64,000 nt of DNA from Pseudeuparius sepicola (Eukaryota > Arthropoda > Insecta > Coleoptera > Anthribidae). Location: contig OY987299.1 in NCBI GenBank assembly GCA_963920635.1, positions 115,321,373 through 115,385,372 of the forward strand, given 5' to 3'. The notes under the pieces were generated by a model. It saw only the letters and a program-made list of their open reading frames with translations, searched no databases and was not told where the DNA came from. The position numbers were made by a program, and so were the translations under genes. Of the stretch, positions 12,901-23,596 are shown piece by piece. Within the stretch, counting starts at the first letter, position 1. Every line of letters starts with the position of its first letter.

Positions 12901-14640
12901 ACAGATAGGCGACGTTAAAAAAGAAATGGGCATCTATCAGGTATCTATGGAGAACTTTTCTGCGCCATACTAAAAAAACTTTTTGAAACTATCTGAACAC
13001 CCGAATGCTTGAAGCCATCAATTTTCAATATAAAAGTTTTCCTATATCTCTTACCATTGAGTAAAGGAATATATTTACTCAATGGAGAGATTCAATTTTT
13101 CTTAGCGTAAACAATTTCGTTGCTATGACAACCAACTCTGATTTTTTTTTAATGGCATGATATGATTTTCTTCGCATTTTTGGAAATACCGTCCTTTCTG
13201 GATGTTAGTATAAAATTTTAATACGGTTCAAGTCTAAATATAAAATATATAAATAAATTCTTTTGATAGGCAACTCCAATGCATTGAAAATAATGGGCAA
13301 CATTTTCCAACATTTAATGCATTAACATTAGTTTGTATTATCATTATTACGAGTATTTTGATTTGTATTCGGGTTTTGTATGCCTAGACATTGACATTTT
13401 ATTTGATAGATTAATGAAGTCCATCCGAAAGAGATGATTTTTAGAAAATTTCATTTTTTGTTTTCAATTTTTGTCTTATGCTATTATACGCGATTGAATA
13501 TAATAAATACGCCCCTGTAGGCTCAATGCTAAACTAAGTCTATGGGCCATGGCATTTTGTTGATCCGTATATTATGTTTTCTGTTTTGTTCAAAATCAGC
13601 CAAAAAAGCTTTATTTTCTGAAGTTGACTATTATAATAATGTGGTAAATAACAACAGTTGAATTCAAATGTTTAAATATTCCCGCCACGCTTGTGCCAAA
13701 AAAGAGAGAAGAGTTAAAGAAGAGTTGTTAGAAAATGAAATAAAGCAAGAAAAATGTGATTTTTATTATGATTACCACGCCCAAAAGGCCTCCCACAGTT
13801 ATTAGAAGTGAAATTTGAACATGCTAAAGTGTTATGCAGTGTAATTACGAAGTTTTAGTGCGAGATTCGGACGAAAAACCGTCTTGATTCGATCGCCGAG
13901 GTCCTAACCTAAACATTTTTTGTTCCTGAAAACATTTTCGAGATGGAACAAGTTTCGAATCAATTTAATTTAACCAACAAAGTTCTCTATGTCGAATCCT
14001 GCTTTTAGTTCATTTTTAGTTGCCTGTTGCCTTTGCAATTACATAGATCATAAACAATAATGTTCAAACTTTATAATAACCGGTAAGTAGTTTCCCGCGG
14101 TGTATGTCTGCCCCGATTTTTTTGAAATTTTGGCTACCCCCATATTTTCGGGGTCCCTGAACACAAATCGGACCTTAGTTTTTGGTGCTCGGGCGTAGCT
14201 TCCGAGAAAATGAATTTTCAAATTTCCTTTGACACCTCACTTTTCATGGCGATATTTGTGGTTATAATCCGGATGAATTTTTACTATATGCAGCTCAAAC
14301 TGATCACCACACTATTTTGCACCTTTTGCAACATCGAAACTTCGCGGAAACCCGCGGAAAATCCGAAATTTGGAAAGATTTGTGCCGTGTTTACGTCCGG
14401 CCCGGCCGCTGTTTTCGCCCCACAATCGGCGGGCGCCGATTGTCGGGGGGAACTTTTACCTAATAACCAAATAACTTTATGAAGACGACCACAAAATATA
14501 TAGAAGACGACAAGAACAATGAACAAAAACAAAGAACAACGCAGTGTAAACCCAAAGTGTGCCCAAAGCTAGAGGTGACAATGGCCCATATAGTTAGTTC
14601 GCATAGTGCCCATCGGGGCGTTGGCATCTTAAATTCAGTC
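9949..14640. other. Gene-poor spacer with small repeats
   Basis: No convincing coding region. Visible structures are a near-perfect hairpin at 12238-12279 (TACCAAAGACATATA mirrored across seven bases), a diverged direct repeat beginning TTTTGCGCCCCACA at 12594 and 12850, a palindrome around 13053-13087 (CCATTGAGTAAA mirrored), and a short palindrome ACAATCGGCG/CGCCGATTGT at 14421-14442. Open frames up to 94 codons lack recognisable motifs. Confidence 0.5.
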
Positions 14641-14661
14641 GCGTATAGTATATTACATAGC

Positions 14662-14772
14662 GAGAGTTGCAAACAGCTTATTACGTATGAGTGGAAAAGT
14701 TGCGCACGAGCCGCGCAGCGGCGAGAGCTGTAATTCCACGAGTATGTAATAAGCTTACAACTCGAGTTTTGT
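14662..14772. repeat. Short foldback element
   Basis: GAGTTGCAAACAGCTTATTACG on the left is mirrored by a diverged AATAAGCTTACAACTCGAG copy on the right, with a GC-rich centre (GCCGCGCAGCGGCGAG). A second small hairpin (ATTATAATTTTTCTTCG mirrored) follows at 14773-14812. No coding content. Confidence 0.6.
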
Positions 14773-15217
14773 ATTATAATTTTTCTTCGACGAAAGAAAA
14801 ACTATTATAATAGATAAACTATACTTCTGATTATCTGCAGGCAACAATTAGTATGTTGGTTAGTTGCTATGGTGACGCGGATGCCGCGCTAACAAGGCAC
14901 CCGTGATAATTGTGTTTTAATTAAGAACAGATACGTAATTTTTTTTTACTACTAACCTGAGAAATCACCATTATTTACCCCATGCCTCTAATGAGAAGTA
15001 ATATTTCTCACCCCCTAGGTAAATAATGATAATAAAAAAATACCTAGGTAAATAATGAAAAATTTTCTATATGACATTTAAAGATTAGTGTCATTTTATC
15101 AGCTTGCCAACTGAACTGCCAGGCTACTTGATATTTCGAAGTATTTGAAAAAGCGAGAAATGACTGAAGTAAACTAAAATATGGCATTATTTCAATGTAA
15201 GTAGTAAAAAAAATCTA

Positions 15218-15345
15218 TATACACTTCGGTTGAGAAGGCCATTATTTACCTCGCATACTATATCCTTCGGCGCTACGCGCCTCAGGATATAAAAAAGCTC
15301 AGTATATAATGGCTCACTTCTCAACCTAAGTGTATAATATACTAT
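15218..15345. repeat. Short foldback element
   Basis: The arm TACACTTCGGTTGAGAAGG at about 15220 is mirrored near 15320-15343. An inner hairpin TATATCC...GGATATA with a GCGCTACGCGC loop lies at the centre. Nearby (14966-15050) the string TACCTAGGTAAATAATG occurs in related direct copies. This looks like a small MITE. Confidence 0.55.
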
Positions 15346-18300
15346 TATTACGTGTCAGTCATTACGTATCAGTGTTCGTAACAATGAACTTACTTATAAC
15401 CTAAACCGTCACTTAATAGGTATGTTACTAGCATAGGAGTAGAAAAAATTATTATTCTGACATATCCAGAAAAAGGCGGTCTTTCTAGAAAATCATATCA
15501 TGCCATTTAAAAAACAAAGTTGGTTGCCATAAATAAACATAAAAACGAAAGAAAATTTTTATTTTCGAAAATAAACGACGCTGACAGTACAGAGGGTTTG
15601 ATATGTATGATGCGTTTCTATGGTTACTCTCAAATTATTTCAAAGGTGATATGTTTTATTTTAAATTAGTCGATGTCAGATAAGATGGATAAAACGTCAA
15701 CTAATATTACAGAAATGTATCTAAATATTCAAATACTTACGAACTAAAATATGAAATAGGTACATGTTAAATAGTAGATAGCATAGGTGATGCCACTGAT
15801 GAATCTAAATGGGCGCTTCTTCAGCATACCTTTGGGCCTTGAAGACCTATTATTACATACAATGTTTGAAGTCGATATAAATTTGCATCACAGGGATAAA
15901 AAGTAAAATATGGAAACAATTGCTGGTACCTCGAAAACTCATGGTTTATACACTCATGTTTATAGGAAGTTTTTGTTCTAAAATGACCTTTTTCTACAAA
16001 TTGTCATATATAAAAACCGTGTATACCTCAGGACAACCGATACCAAAAATTGCACCTATAGATCATCTGAGGTGGAAGAAAATTTCCGGAAATTACTTTA
16101 GTTGCACCGAATCGAAATAAAAGCATCTGCTGTGAAATTTTCCAGGATATATTTTGTAATAGCTCCCCGAACATCGACACCTTTCCCCAGATAATTACAT
16201 TATGTAAGCGAAGACCGTCGGGAAGGAAGTAATTAGAGGTCGCCGGTTGCGAAATCCGCGTTTCGGCCTACTCTAATAGAGTTTCTGGACCAGAAATTCG
16301 GCTCAGGCCCAGCCGGGTGCCAGAGGAATGCGGAAACCCCGATCGAAAAGTTGTACTGCGAACGCGTCTGGCTTCGAAGCGCGCCTCCTAACGAGACTAT
16401 TTACATATAAAATCTTGTTCCTATTTTCGTTACGAGCTTGCAAAATGATGTTTGCTCGTCGTTACCGATTATGCATCCCGTTGCACAATGCACCAGAAAG
16501 ATGAGAAAAGGTGGCGTGCTCTTGGCACTGGTGGCAGAATCGAACACGCCGGCGATACGGTTCTAAATCTAGATGGGCCGTGGAAAACAAAACAAAGTTA
16601 ATGTAGGGCGACGGAGATTTGACGGCTTACCGAAGCAGTTATGAGACGATTTGGCCGGAAGGGACAAGGGACCTGACATAAATCGAGCCTCTGTAACAAT
16701 AACTACCAATATATTTTCATTGATTAAACTGACGTCACATCAAATGTCAAATTTCGTCGAGTCTGAAAGTACAGCTAAAATAATCTTTTTAATACCAAAA
16801 ACATTTATTGATATTTGCGCTGAAATCTTACTCTCTTAGTTACGCTAAACCAATTAACAAGGGTTATTTTGTTAGCTAAAACTGATAACCCGATAACTCC
16901 TTCACATTATACCTACTTACTATAAATTTAATATGAGACTATATGAAGATTCAACTTCAGTTAACACTTTAATAGTTGAAAATCTATTAGGAACCTTGAA
17001 TAAAGAACCCAAGGAAGGAGCAGAGAGCAGATTTGGGCTTAACGCTCAACCGGGACAGTCTCTGCATATTATGGCGGGATGCCGTTTCCGTTTTTACAGT
17101 GGCGCGCAACTTTGAGTAAAAAAATTATAAGGCACATTTGTTTATGACTTTAAGTTTAGGAATCCTTGATAATACAGCAATTCTAATTTTAAATTTCCAT
17201 TATGACGAAGTAGGTATCTACACAAACGCCTATGCCACTTTGGTGCATGGCCTCAAAAGTTAAGTTAAATTACAAAATTGCTTACCGATGGATTATTATC
17301 CTCAAACATTTTAGTTTTGGCAGCCAGGGAAGTGCCACAATCCGCACAGCTAAGGAAAATAACTCGAAAAAGTATCTAAATACCACATACTGGCACCTAT
17401 CGCCGTGTCAGATACCAAAACGTGGTTACTACTCAGGGCGATTTCCGTCTCACGTATTTTATAATACAAATAGAGCTTTGACTCCTTCCTGGAATTCTTT
17501 AATCAAAGATTAGGACAGAAAATATATTCAGAACCGAAGGCTCCTTAATGACAACTGTCATATGGGCTTACACTTTTAAGCATAGTAATTGGATTTATTG
17601 CTGTAGATGAAATATTTATAATTTTAGTACCAAGTTAATTTAGTCCTAAGAAGTTTGGTTGATTAATTATGCTTAGCTACACATTGATTAATTAAATTAT
17701 TTGCAGTTATTAAATTCGCTTCCTAAATAAAACTCGTGGTATCTAATAATATAGATAATAGCTTTTGTTAATTTATTTTAATATAATCCCAATGCTAAGA
17801 AAATACTACTCCTGCTGAGCAGTCATGGTATTTTCAGCTTTGGGATTATCGATAATAGGGACCGCACTAGTTATATTACAATACGATTACGACATTGAGA
17901 ATTTTGTAAAAATTCATGGAATGGTCATTGACTACGCTAAAATAAAGCTGCGCGTTTTTCGATAACTCAAAAAATGAATTTGTGCTGTTTTGTCATTGTC
18001 AAAATCAAAAATGGATCAAACGGCCGAACGGCGTTTTCCGCTCTGTCACCCTCGAAACATCGGAAACTGCGCCTGCTAGCCCGGTCGAAACAATAAACAA
18101 CATTTTTTATAGGAACAGAGAAGCGACGGCGACTATAAACACCTAGGGGTCCGGCAGGGCAGTACCTAGGCGTTTATAACAAGATACGACAAAATATATA
18201 AATGAATATGGAGGTGAGCAATTTGTAATCCAATTTGTCACATAAACCATATAAAGCTATCCATCCCGCAAATATGACTTTTAGAAATATTCTCAATAAG

Positions 18301-18905
18301 TATGTCATTAGCTAGATAAAATGTGAACTGCTCTCATTTAAAATCGATAACGAATTTTACAAAATATACTAGCTACTGACAAATCATGGAAAAATACTTT
18401 TTCAAAATTTTCACCAAAATTCGTGTTGAAAACTTGTACCATTTTTGAGATTTTTTATGTTTCTTCTAAGGTCCAAAACAAAAATTAACCACTAGGCGTA
18501 AAAATGCTATTTTTACAAAAAATATAACGATTGCAATTAGTTTTTTGTATTCCTTTTAACTAATTACATTCCGCGGGCGTGTATAGGAATCGTTTAGAAA
18601 CCTAATTACAGTTTAACAGCACAGCAAAACTATTGCAAAGAAATAAAACCAAAATGCGGAGCCGCCGTCTTCGATGAATCTGTGGCTATTTGGCGAAACA
18701 AGGAAGCCGTGATTATCGCCGTGTTCGGTGATGCGGGGCCAAGTGTGTAATAAACCAAGATGGCTATTCCTTACTTGGAAAAAAACGCGCGGATTTCCAT
18801 TCCTGTAAAACTCTTGAACGAAAGTTTTCAACATAAACCAACACAATATTGAAACATTTAGATTTATTTAGAGACGACCACAGATGATGTCTATAAGAGA
18901 TAACA
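15346..18905. other. No gene recognised; one GC-richer patch
   Basis: Mostly AT-rich. A GC-richer patch at about 16190-16640 stands out and could be a promoter or untranslated exon, but it has no frame or splice pattern I can defend. A 77-codon minus-strand frame at 18613-18846 has no recognisable motif. Confidence 0.4.
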
Positions 18906-19574
18906 GCTTCTTTCAGTGGCGTGCCCATGAGGGGGGGTTCGGGGGTTCAACCCCCCCCCCCCAAGCAGGTTAAACTTTCAAACGAAAAGTGAAGAAAAAA
19001 ATGGAAAACAAAAGAAAAACCGAAAAACTACTCTACTAAAGTACTCTATTAAACAAAAATGTTATCTTTTATGAGTTAAAACAAATGCACACTTCGTAGT
19101 CTAAAAACGGATATTCGGATGATAATAATTGCACTGTACAGTTCTCCTTCTGCGGCGTAGCTACAGGGGTAGGGGTACAGAATACAGATGATCAAATACA
19201 TCTGTACCGTCAAATGGGACGAATCAGGACGCTGCGCTGGGGTCAATCGGGACTCGGGGCAAACAGGTTTTCGGGAAAATAACTCGCCGCGGTGTCGCGA
19301 GGCTAATCCCTTATAGCAAAATTACATTGGCTGAATATTCTGATGATATTTTTTCAGAGAACATGCATATTGTAGGAATATTCATAAAAACTCTAGAAAC
19401 ATTATCTGAACATTCAGGCAACATTCAGGTGTTTGCCTTTTGAAGGTACTATTTCACGTATTATAAATATCCACAAATATTCATTGAAGATTAATTTGAA
19501 ACTTCAGAAGCATTTTTGTATGTTCTATGTATACCCATTTAATATTCACGTGTAAATTATAAAATAAAAAAAAA

Positions 19575-19655
19575 ACGCTAACGCCGGGTGCAGGGTTCGA
19601 ACCCACGACCATCGATTTACAAGTCCAACGCTCTGACCAACTGAGCCATAGACGT
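19575..19655 (-). repeat. tRNA-like sequence (SINE head or tRNA pseudogene)
   Basis: The minus strand has an A-box-like GGCTCAGTTGGTCAGAG, an anticodon-loop-like CTTGTAA (would be TGT, threonine) and a B box GGTTCGAACCC. The acceptor ends do not pair (GTCTATG against CCCGGC), so this is not an intact tRNA. It lies inside the hAT-like element. Confidence 0.65.
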
Positions 19656-19776
19656 ACTTGGAAATATTAGCTAAAAATAGTGTAAGCTAGAATCTCGGTG
19701 ACGTCATGATATTCCAGTTATCGCCACTCGTGATTCGTGAACATTGATAAGATAAGTATATCGTGAATGTCTTATA

Positions 19777-21485
19777 CAGGGTTTTCAAACTTAAGTCGGC
19801 ACTATTGCTAACTTCGTTATTGTTGGAGCTACAAAGTTGGTTAAATATGAAAACTAGTAGTATTTTTTCCGCTGATTACGACGGTGAAAACGAAATAAAA
19901 ATTGAACGTCGCGTTTGTCAAAAAGTTCCATTTTTTTCAAATGGGACACCCAGTATACAATATACGCAACCGATAGAAAATTAAATTCTGAATAAAAATT
20001 GCCATATGACTTTTTACCCTAAAATCAAAAATGACAAAGCAATTGATGATTTTTCAAATTCGTCAAGGGGGCTGTGATTTCATAAACAACATTCATTTTG
20101 TTATAAATGCCATCAAGCTTAAAATGTCATGTTGAAGTTTTATTAGTGAATAGTTCAGTTTGTGGTTTTTGAGGAAAAAAATAATGCCTTTCACGCATTC
20201 AGAAAAATGCGATATGTTGGAATGTTATATCATTTGTCAAAAAATTAGCCACCGAGCTCGTGAACGTTATAATGCTTTGTTTCCTATGCGTAACATGCCA
20301 GATCGAAGGTACTTTTTGCTTTTGTATCGTAAGTTTAGATCGAATGAAGATGTGTTTAAGAAAACTAGAACCAAGAAACAATTCATATTAAGTGAAGCAA
20401 CTGAAATTGATGTCTTAGCTTACTTTGAATCTTATCCTAATAATTCAATTAACGATGCAATGCAAGCAAGTGGACTATGTTTGGGAACTATCCACAGTAT
20501 TCTAAAAAGCACAAGATTGTGCCATACAAGTACAGACCTACGCAGTCGCTGGTACCAGGAGATCAAGAAAGACGCATCCATTTTTGTCAATGGTACGCTT
20601 TAGTGTTAATGTTTGGTGTGGTTTGATCGGCTCAAGAATTGTAGGCCCTGTATTTTATCAAGGTCCATTAACTGGAGAGCGGTACGCCGAAATGTTAACC
20701 GTCACACTTCGAGACTTTTTGGATGACCTAAATTTAATGGATAGACAACAGATCTACTTCCTGCCCATAATGTTCGACAGATTGATATCCTATTACAATA
20801 CTTTTTTGATGGCAGATATTTTATCAACGGCCCTATCCGTATGCCTCCCCGGTCGCCAGACATAACGCCTATGGATTTTTTCTTTTGGGGGTACTTGAAG
20901 GGTGTGGTGTATACAAGGCGGTATGACAATCTTGAGGACCTCCAGCAAAGCATCATTCATGCAATCAATAATATTGATGGTAGAATTATTGCCAGGGCCA
21001 CTAGGACCGTTTACAAGCGAGCTCAAAAATGCTTGGAGCAAGAGGGTGATGTTTTTGAGCCCCTAATTTAAATTTTGTTGTTGAAGTTACAAATAAATTA
21101 AAATAAACGATCCGTTTCACATCATAGATATTCGTTTTAATTTCTACTTTATGGTAAGGCAAAATTACGACAACTAACACAGCCCCCTTGACGAATTTGA
21201 AAAATCATCAATTGCTTTGTCATTTTTGATTTTAGGGTAAAAAGTCATATGGCAATTTTTATTCAGAATTTAATTTTCTATCGGTTGCGTATATTGTATA
21301 CTGGGTGTCCCATTTGAAAAAATGGAACTTTTTGACATAACTCGCAAACGCGACGTTCAATTTTTATTTCGTTTTCACCGTCGTAATCAGCGGAAAAAAT
21401 ACTACTAGTTTGCATATTTAACCGACTTTGTAGCTCCAACAATAACGAAGTTAGCAATAGTGCCGACTTAAGTTTGAAAACCCTG
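19777..21485. mobile_element. Tc1/mariner-superfamily transposon, inactive copy
   Basis: Inverted repeats of about 300 bp (19777-20076 and 21178-21485) begin CAGGGTTTTCAAACTTAAGT and are flanked by TA on both sides (19775-19776, 21486-21487), the signature duplication of this superfamily. The left arm lacks about eight bases present in the right (near CGCGTTTG). The centre carries a broken transposase gene. It sits inside the hAT-like element. Confidence 0.85.
20184..21071 (+). pseudogene. Broken Tc1/mariner-type transposase
   Basis: Three overlapping frames carry a transposase in pieces. 20184-20603 covers the N-terminal region beginning MPFTHSEKCDMLECYIICQ and a second helix-turn-helix near NDAMQASGLCLGTIHSIL. 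The next frame (to 20865) carries VNVWCGLIGSRIVGPVF and GPLTGERYAEML of the catalytic domain. The last (20841-21071) has PPRSPDITPMDFFFWGYLK, which includes the third catalytic acidic position. The expected second motif (QDGAPAH-like) is missing between them. At least two frameshifts plus a deletion make it non-functional. Confidence 0.85.
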
Positions 21486-21729
21486 TATACAGCCATTTGT
21501 GAACATTCATAAGATATTTGCTGTATGAATATACTATTTAACATGTTCCAGCAATATTCCAAAATTGCACATTCCTAAGGTGAACGTGCCTGTAATGTAC
21601 ATACCTACTTAAGTTAAATGTTCAATTTGTAAATATTTATAAGAACCACTAAGTTAGGAATATGTTACACAAGATATTGTGGAAATATACATCATTCGGA
21701 CATTCATCTAATATATTTGTATCTGCGCT

Positions 21730-21898
21730 AGTTACATGAACACATATGCCATGTTTCTGGAAAGAAGACGCTACATGCTGAGAAGACACTTTTAATATTA
21801 TATATACTAAAACATGTTCTATTACGACAGTCTCTCTTGTAACTTTTGCCAATAAACATCTTTTTAAAAACAAATTTGTTACGCTCGCCCACGTAACT
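21730..21898 (+). repeat. 5' LTR of errantivirus
   Basis: Begins AGTTACATGAACACATATG and ends CGCCCACGTAACT. A polyadenylation-type AATAAA lies near its end (21851). Identical to the 3' LTR except for one base. Confidence 0.95.
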
Positions 21899-21914
21899 GG
21901 CGCAGTCGTGCGGA
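21898..21914 (+). promoter_or_regulatory. Primer binding site (tRNA-Ser type)
   Basis: TGGCGCAGTCGTGCGG directly follows, and overlaps by one base, the end of the 5' LTR. TGGCGCAGTCG is complementary to the 3' end of a serine tRNA (…CGACTGCGCCA), a primer used by the 17.6/297 group of errantiviruses. Confidence 0.8.
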
Positions 21915-22147
21915 TCACTGTTGCCTTTTTCGACCTATCGATAGATATCGACTCGCGATCGGTTCCGAATCTTCGGTTAAAAACAGTGTGAAACCGAAAG
22001 GTGTGGACTTGGCTCTTACAAGACGGCTCAACAGACCAGGGGACTCCAGGAACAGCATCGTCCTACAACCCTTTTGGTCACCGCAGGGAGAAGACAGCAT
22101 CGTTTTTCCTATTGCACCCGTAGGTTAAGAAGAAAAAGAAGATTTCC

Positions 22148-22176
22148 ATGAAGAAAAACATCTTCATCTTAGCATT
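22148..22176 (+). CDS. env: Leader exon supplying env start (predicted)
   Basis: An ATG at 22148 opens a mini-frame coding a charged then hydrophobic start (MKKNIFILAL). If unspliced it ends at a TAA overlapping a strong donor GTAAGT at 22177-22182. Errantivirus env is translated from a spliced RNA. Using this donor with the CAG acceptor ending at 27379 keeps the frame open into env, with total length divisible by three. The leader would then provide the signal peptide that the main env frame lacks. Seen: ATG, donor, acceptor and frame. Inferred: actual splicing. Confidence 0.6.
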
Positions 22177-22354
22177 GTAAGTGAATCCTAAAACAAAATT
22201 CATATTAACCCCTTTTTGTATATATTGTTTATATTTCTGTTTCGCCAATCTGGACGAACTTTTAGATTTAGCAAATTTGTTTAACACTCTCCAACTTTCG
22301 GAAATTGAAAATATTCCTACTTCTAACCCAGTAAATTCAACAATTTCAAGTACT

Positions 22355-23596
22355 ATGGCAAACCCAGACTATCAAATGATAAGGTACCAAGCCGACAACA
22401 TTCCTCGATTCGACGGAAACCCTAAACAAATTAACAGATTTATTCGTTGCGTTGAAAACTTTCTCACCAACCATCAAAATGCTACAACCCCTCTCGCACC
22501 GATAAATGTTTGTCTGTTTGATACTGTCATAAGTAAGCTAGTTGGAAGAGCAGCTGACTTAATAGCTTCTCGAGTAGAACTTAATTCTTGGGAACTTATT
22601 AAAAATGCCCTAATTGTCACTTTTTCTGATCAAAGAACAGAGGACTGTATTATACAAGATATTATATCTTTAAGACCCGATAAAAATGAAAACAATCATA
22701 ATTTTGGCTTAAAATTACAAGACGCTAGAAGTCTACTGGTCTCTAAAATTAATGCTTCTAACGATACAGCAGACGTAAAACTTTTGAAAATAACTCATTA
22801 TGAAGCTCTTATTCTCAAAACTTTTATCAATGGACTCAATTATCATTTACAACTTATAGTAAGATTAAAAAATCCCGATTCCTTGGAGCAAGCTATGGCT
22901 TTCGTCCGAGAAGAAGAAAACTTTTTATATTACAAAAATCGTTCACAAATTCCACAAATTAAAATAGTTCCTAATTTTCAAAATTCACGACCTAACATGA
23001 GATTACAACCTTCTACAAGTACCCAATCTTATCCAAGACCACCAACGTACCAACCAACGACTTTTTCTAATTATCCCCGACCTAACGTACAACCTCAATT
23101 TCCACCAAAAAATATCCCTTCACCATCTTATAATAACCAATATAGAAATTTTAATTCACCATCCACCATGCAAAGATTTCAAAATCCCAATTTTAGACCT
23201 CAGTATCAACCAAATCAATACCAATCAAATCAGTATCAACCGAATCAATTTCAAAGATCCCCTCAAAATTTTCCAAAACCCTTCTCTAAAATTACTCGAA
23301 TAACTAAAAACGAACCAATGGACACTACAACAGGAAATACAGTTTTACATCAAAATTTTATTTCTGAAGAATGCTATAACCAGGTTATTGACCCCGTAGA
23401 GAGTACCGAAACAACCCTACAAATTGAACCTCAAATTCCTGACGGAAACTACTACGAAAATGACGAATTATCCCAATTTTTATATTACCCAGAACACCCG
23501 AATTTTGACGAATATACCGAGTTTTCCCAACCCTCAGACAAAACAACTGAAAACGAAAATTTTCAGATAACTCCGAACCAAAACCCTACAACGTAA
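22355..23596 (+). CDS. gag: Gag polyprotein
   Basis: A 413-aa structural protein. I start at ATG 22355 (MANPDYQMIRYQ); the frame is open upstream to a GTG at 22181, but that portion includes the env splice donor and has no ATG. Residues up to about 200 are helical capsid-like sequence (DNIPRFDGNPKQINRFI, then EEENFLYYKNRSQ), followed by a long Q/N/P-rich tail with YQPNQYQSNQYQPNQFQ repeats. There is no CCHC zinc knuckle, which is usual for errantivirus Gag. It forms the particle core. pol follows in the -1 frame, overlapping gag's end. Confidence 0.85.
   Translation: MANPDYQMIRYQADNIPRFDGNPKQINRFIRCVENFLTNHQNATTPLAPINVCLFDTVISKLVGRAADLIASRVELNSWELIKNALIVTFSDQRTEDCIIQDIISLRPDKNENNHNFGLKLQDARSLLVSKINASNDTADVKLLKITHYEALILKTFINGLNYHLQLIVRLKNPDSLEQAMAFVREEENFLYYKNRSQIPQIKIVPNFQNSRPNMRLQPSTSTQSYPRPPTYQPTTFSNYPRPNVQPQFPPKNIPSPSYNNQYRNFNSPSTMQRFQNPNFRPQYQPNQYQSNQYQPNQFQRSPQNFPKPFSKITRITKNEPMDTTTGNTVLHQNFISEECYNQVIDPVESTETTLQIEPQIPDGNYYENDELSQFLYYPEHPNFDEYTEFSQPSDKTTENENFQITPNQNPTT

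Noticed and set aside
19575..19655. Functional tRNA-Thr gene
   Set aside because: Acceptor stem does not pair; it lies in a transposon.
18960..19776. Coding remnant of a hAT transposase
   Set aside because: No frame or motif of a hAT transposase between the left end and the mariner.
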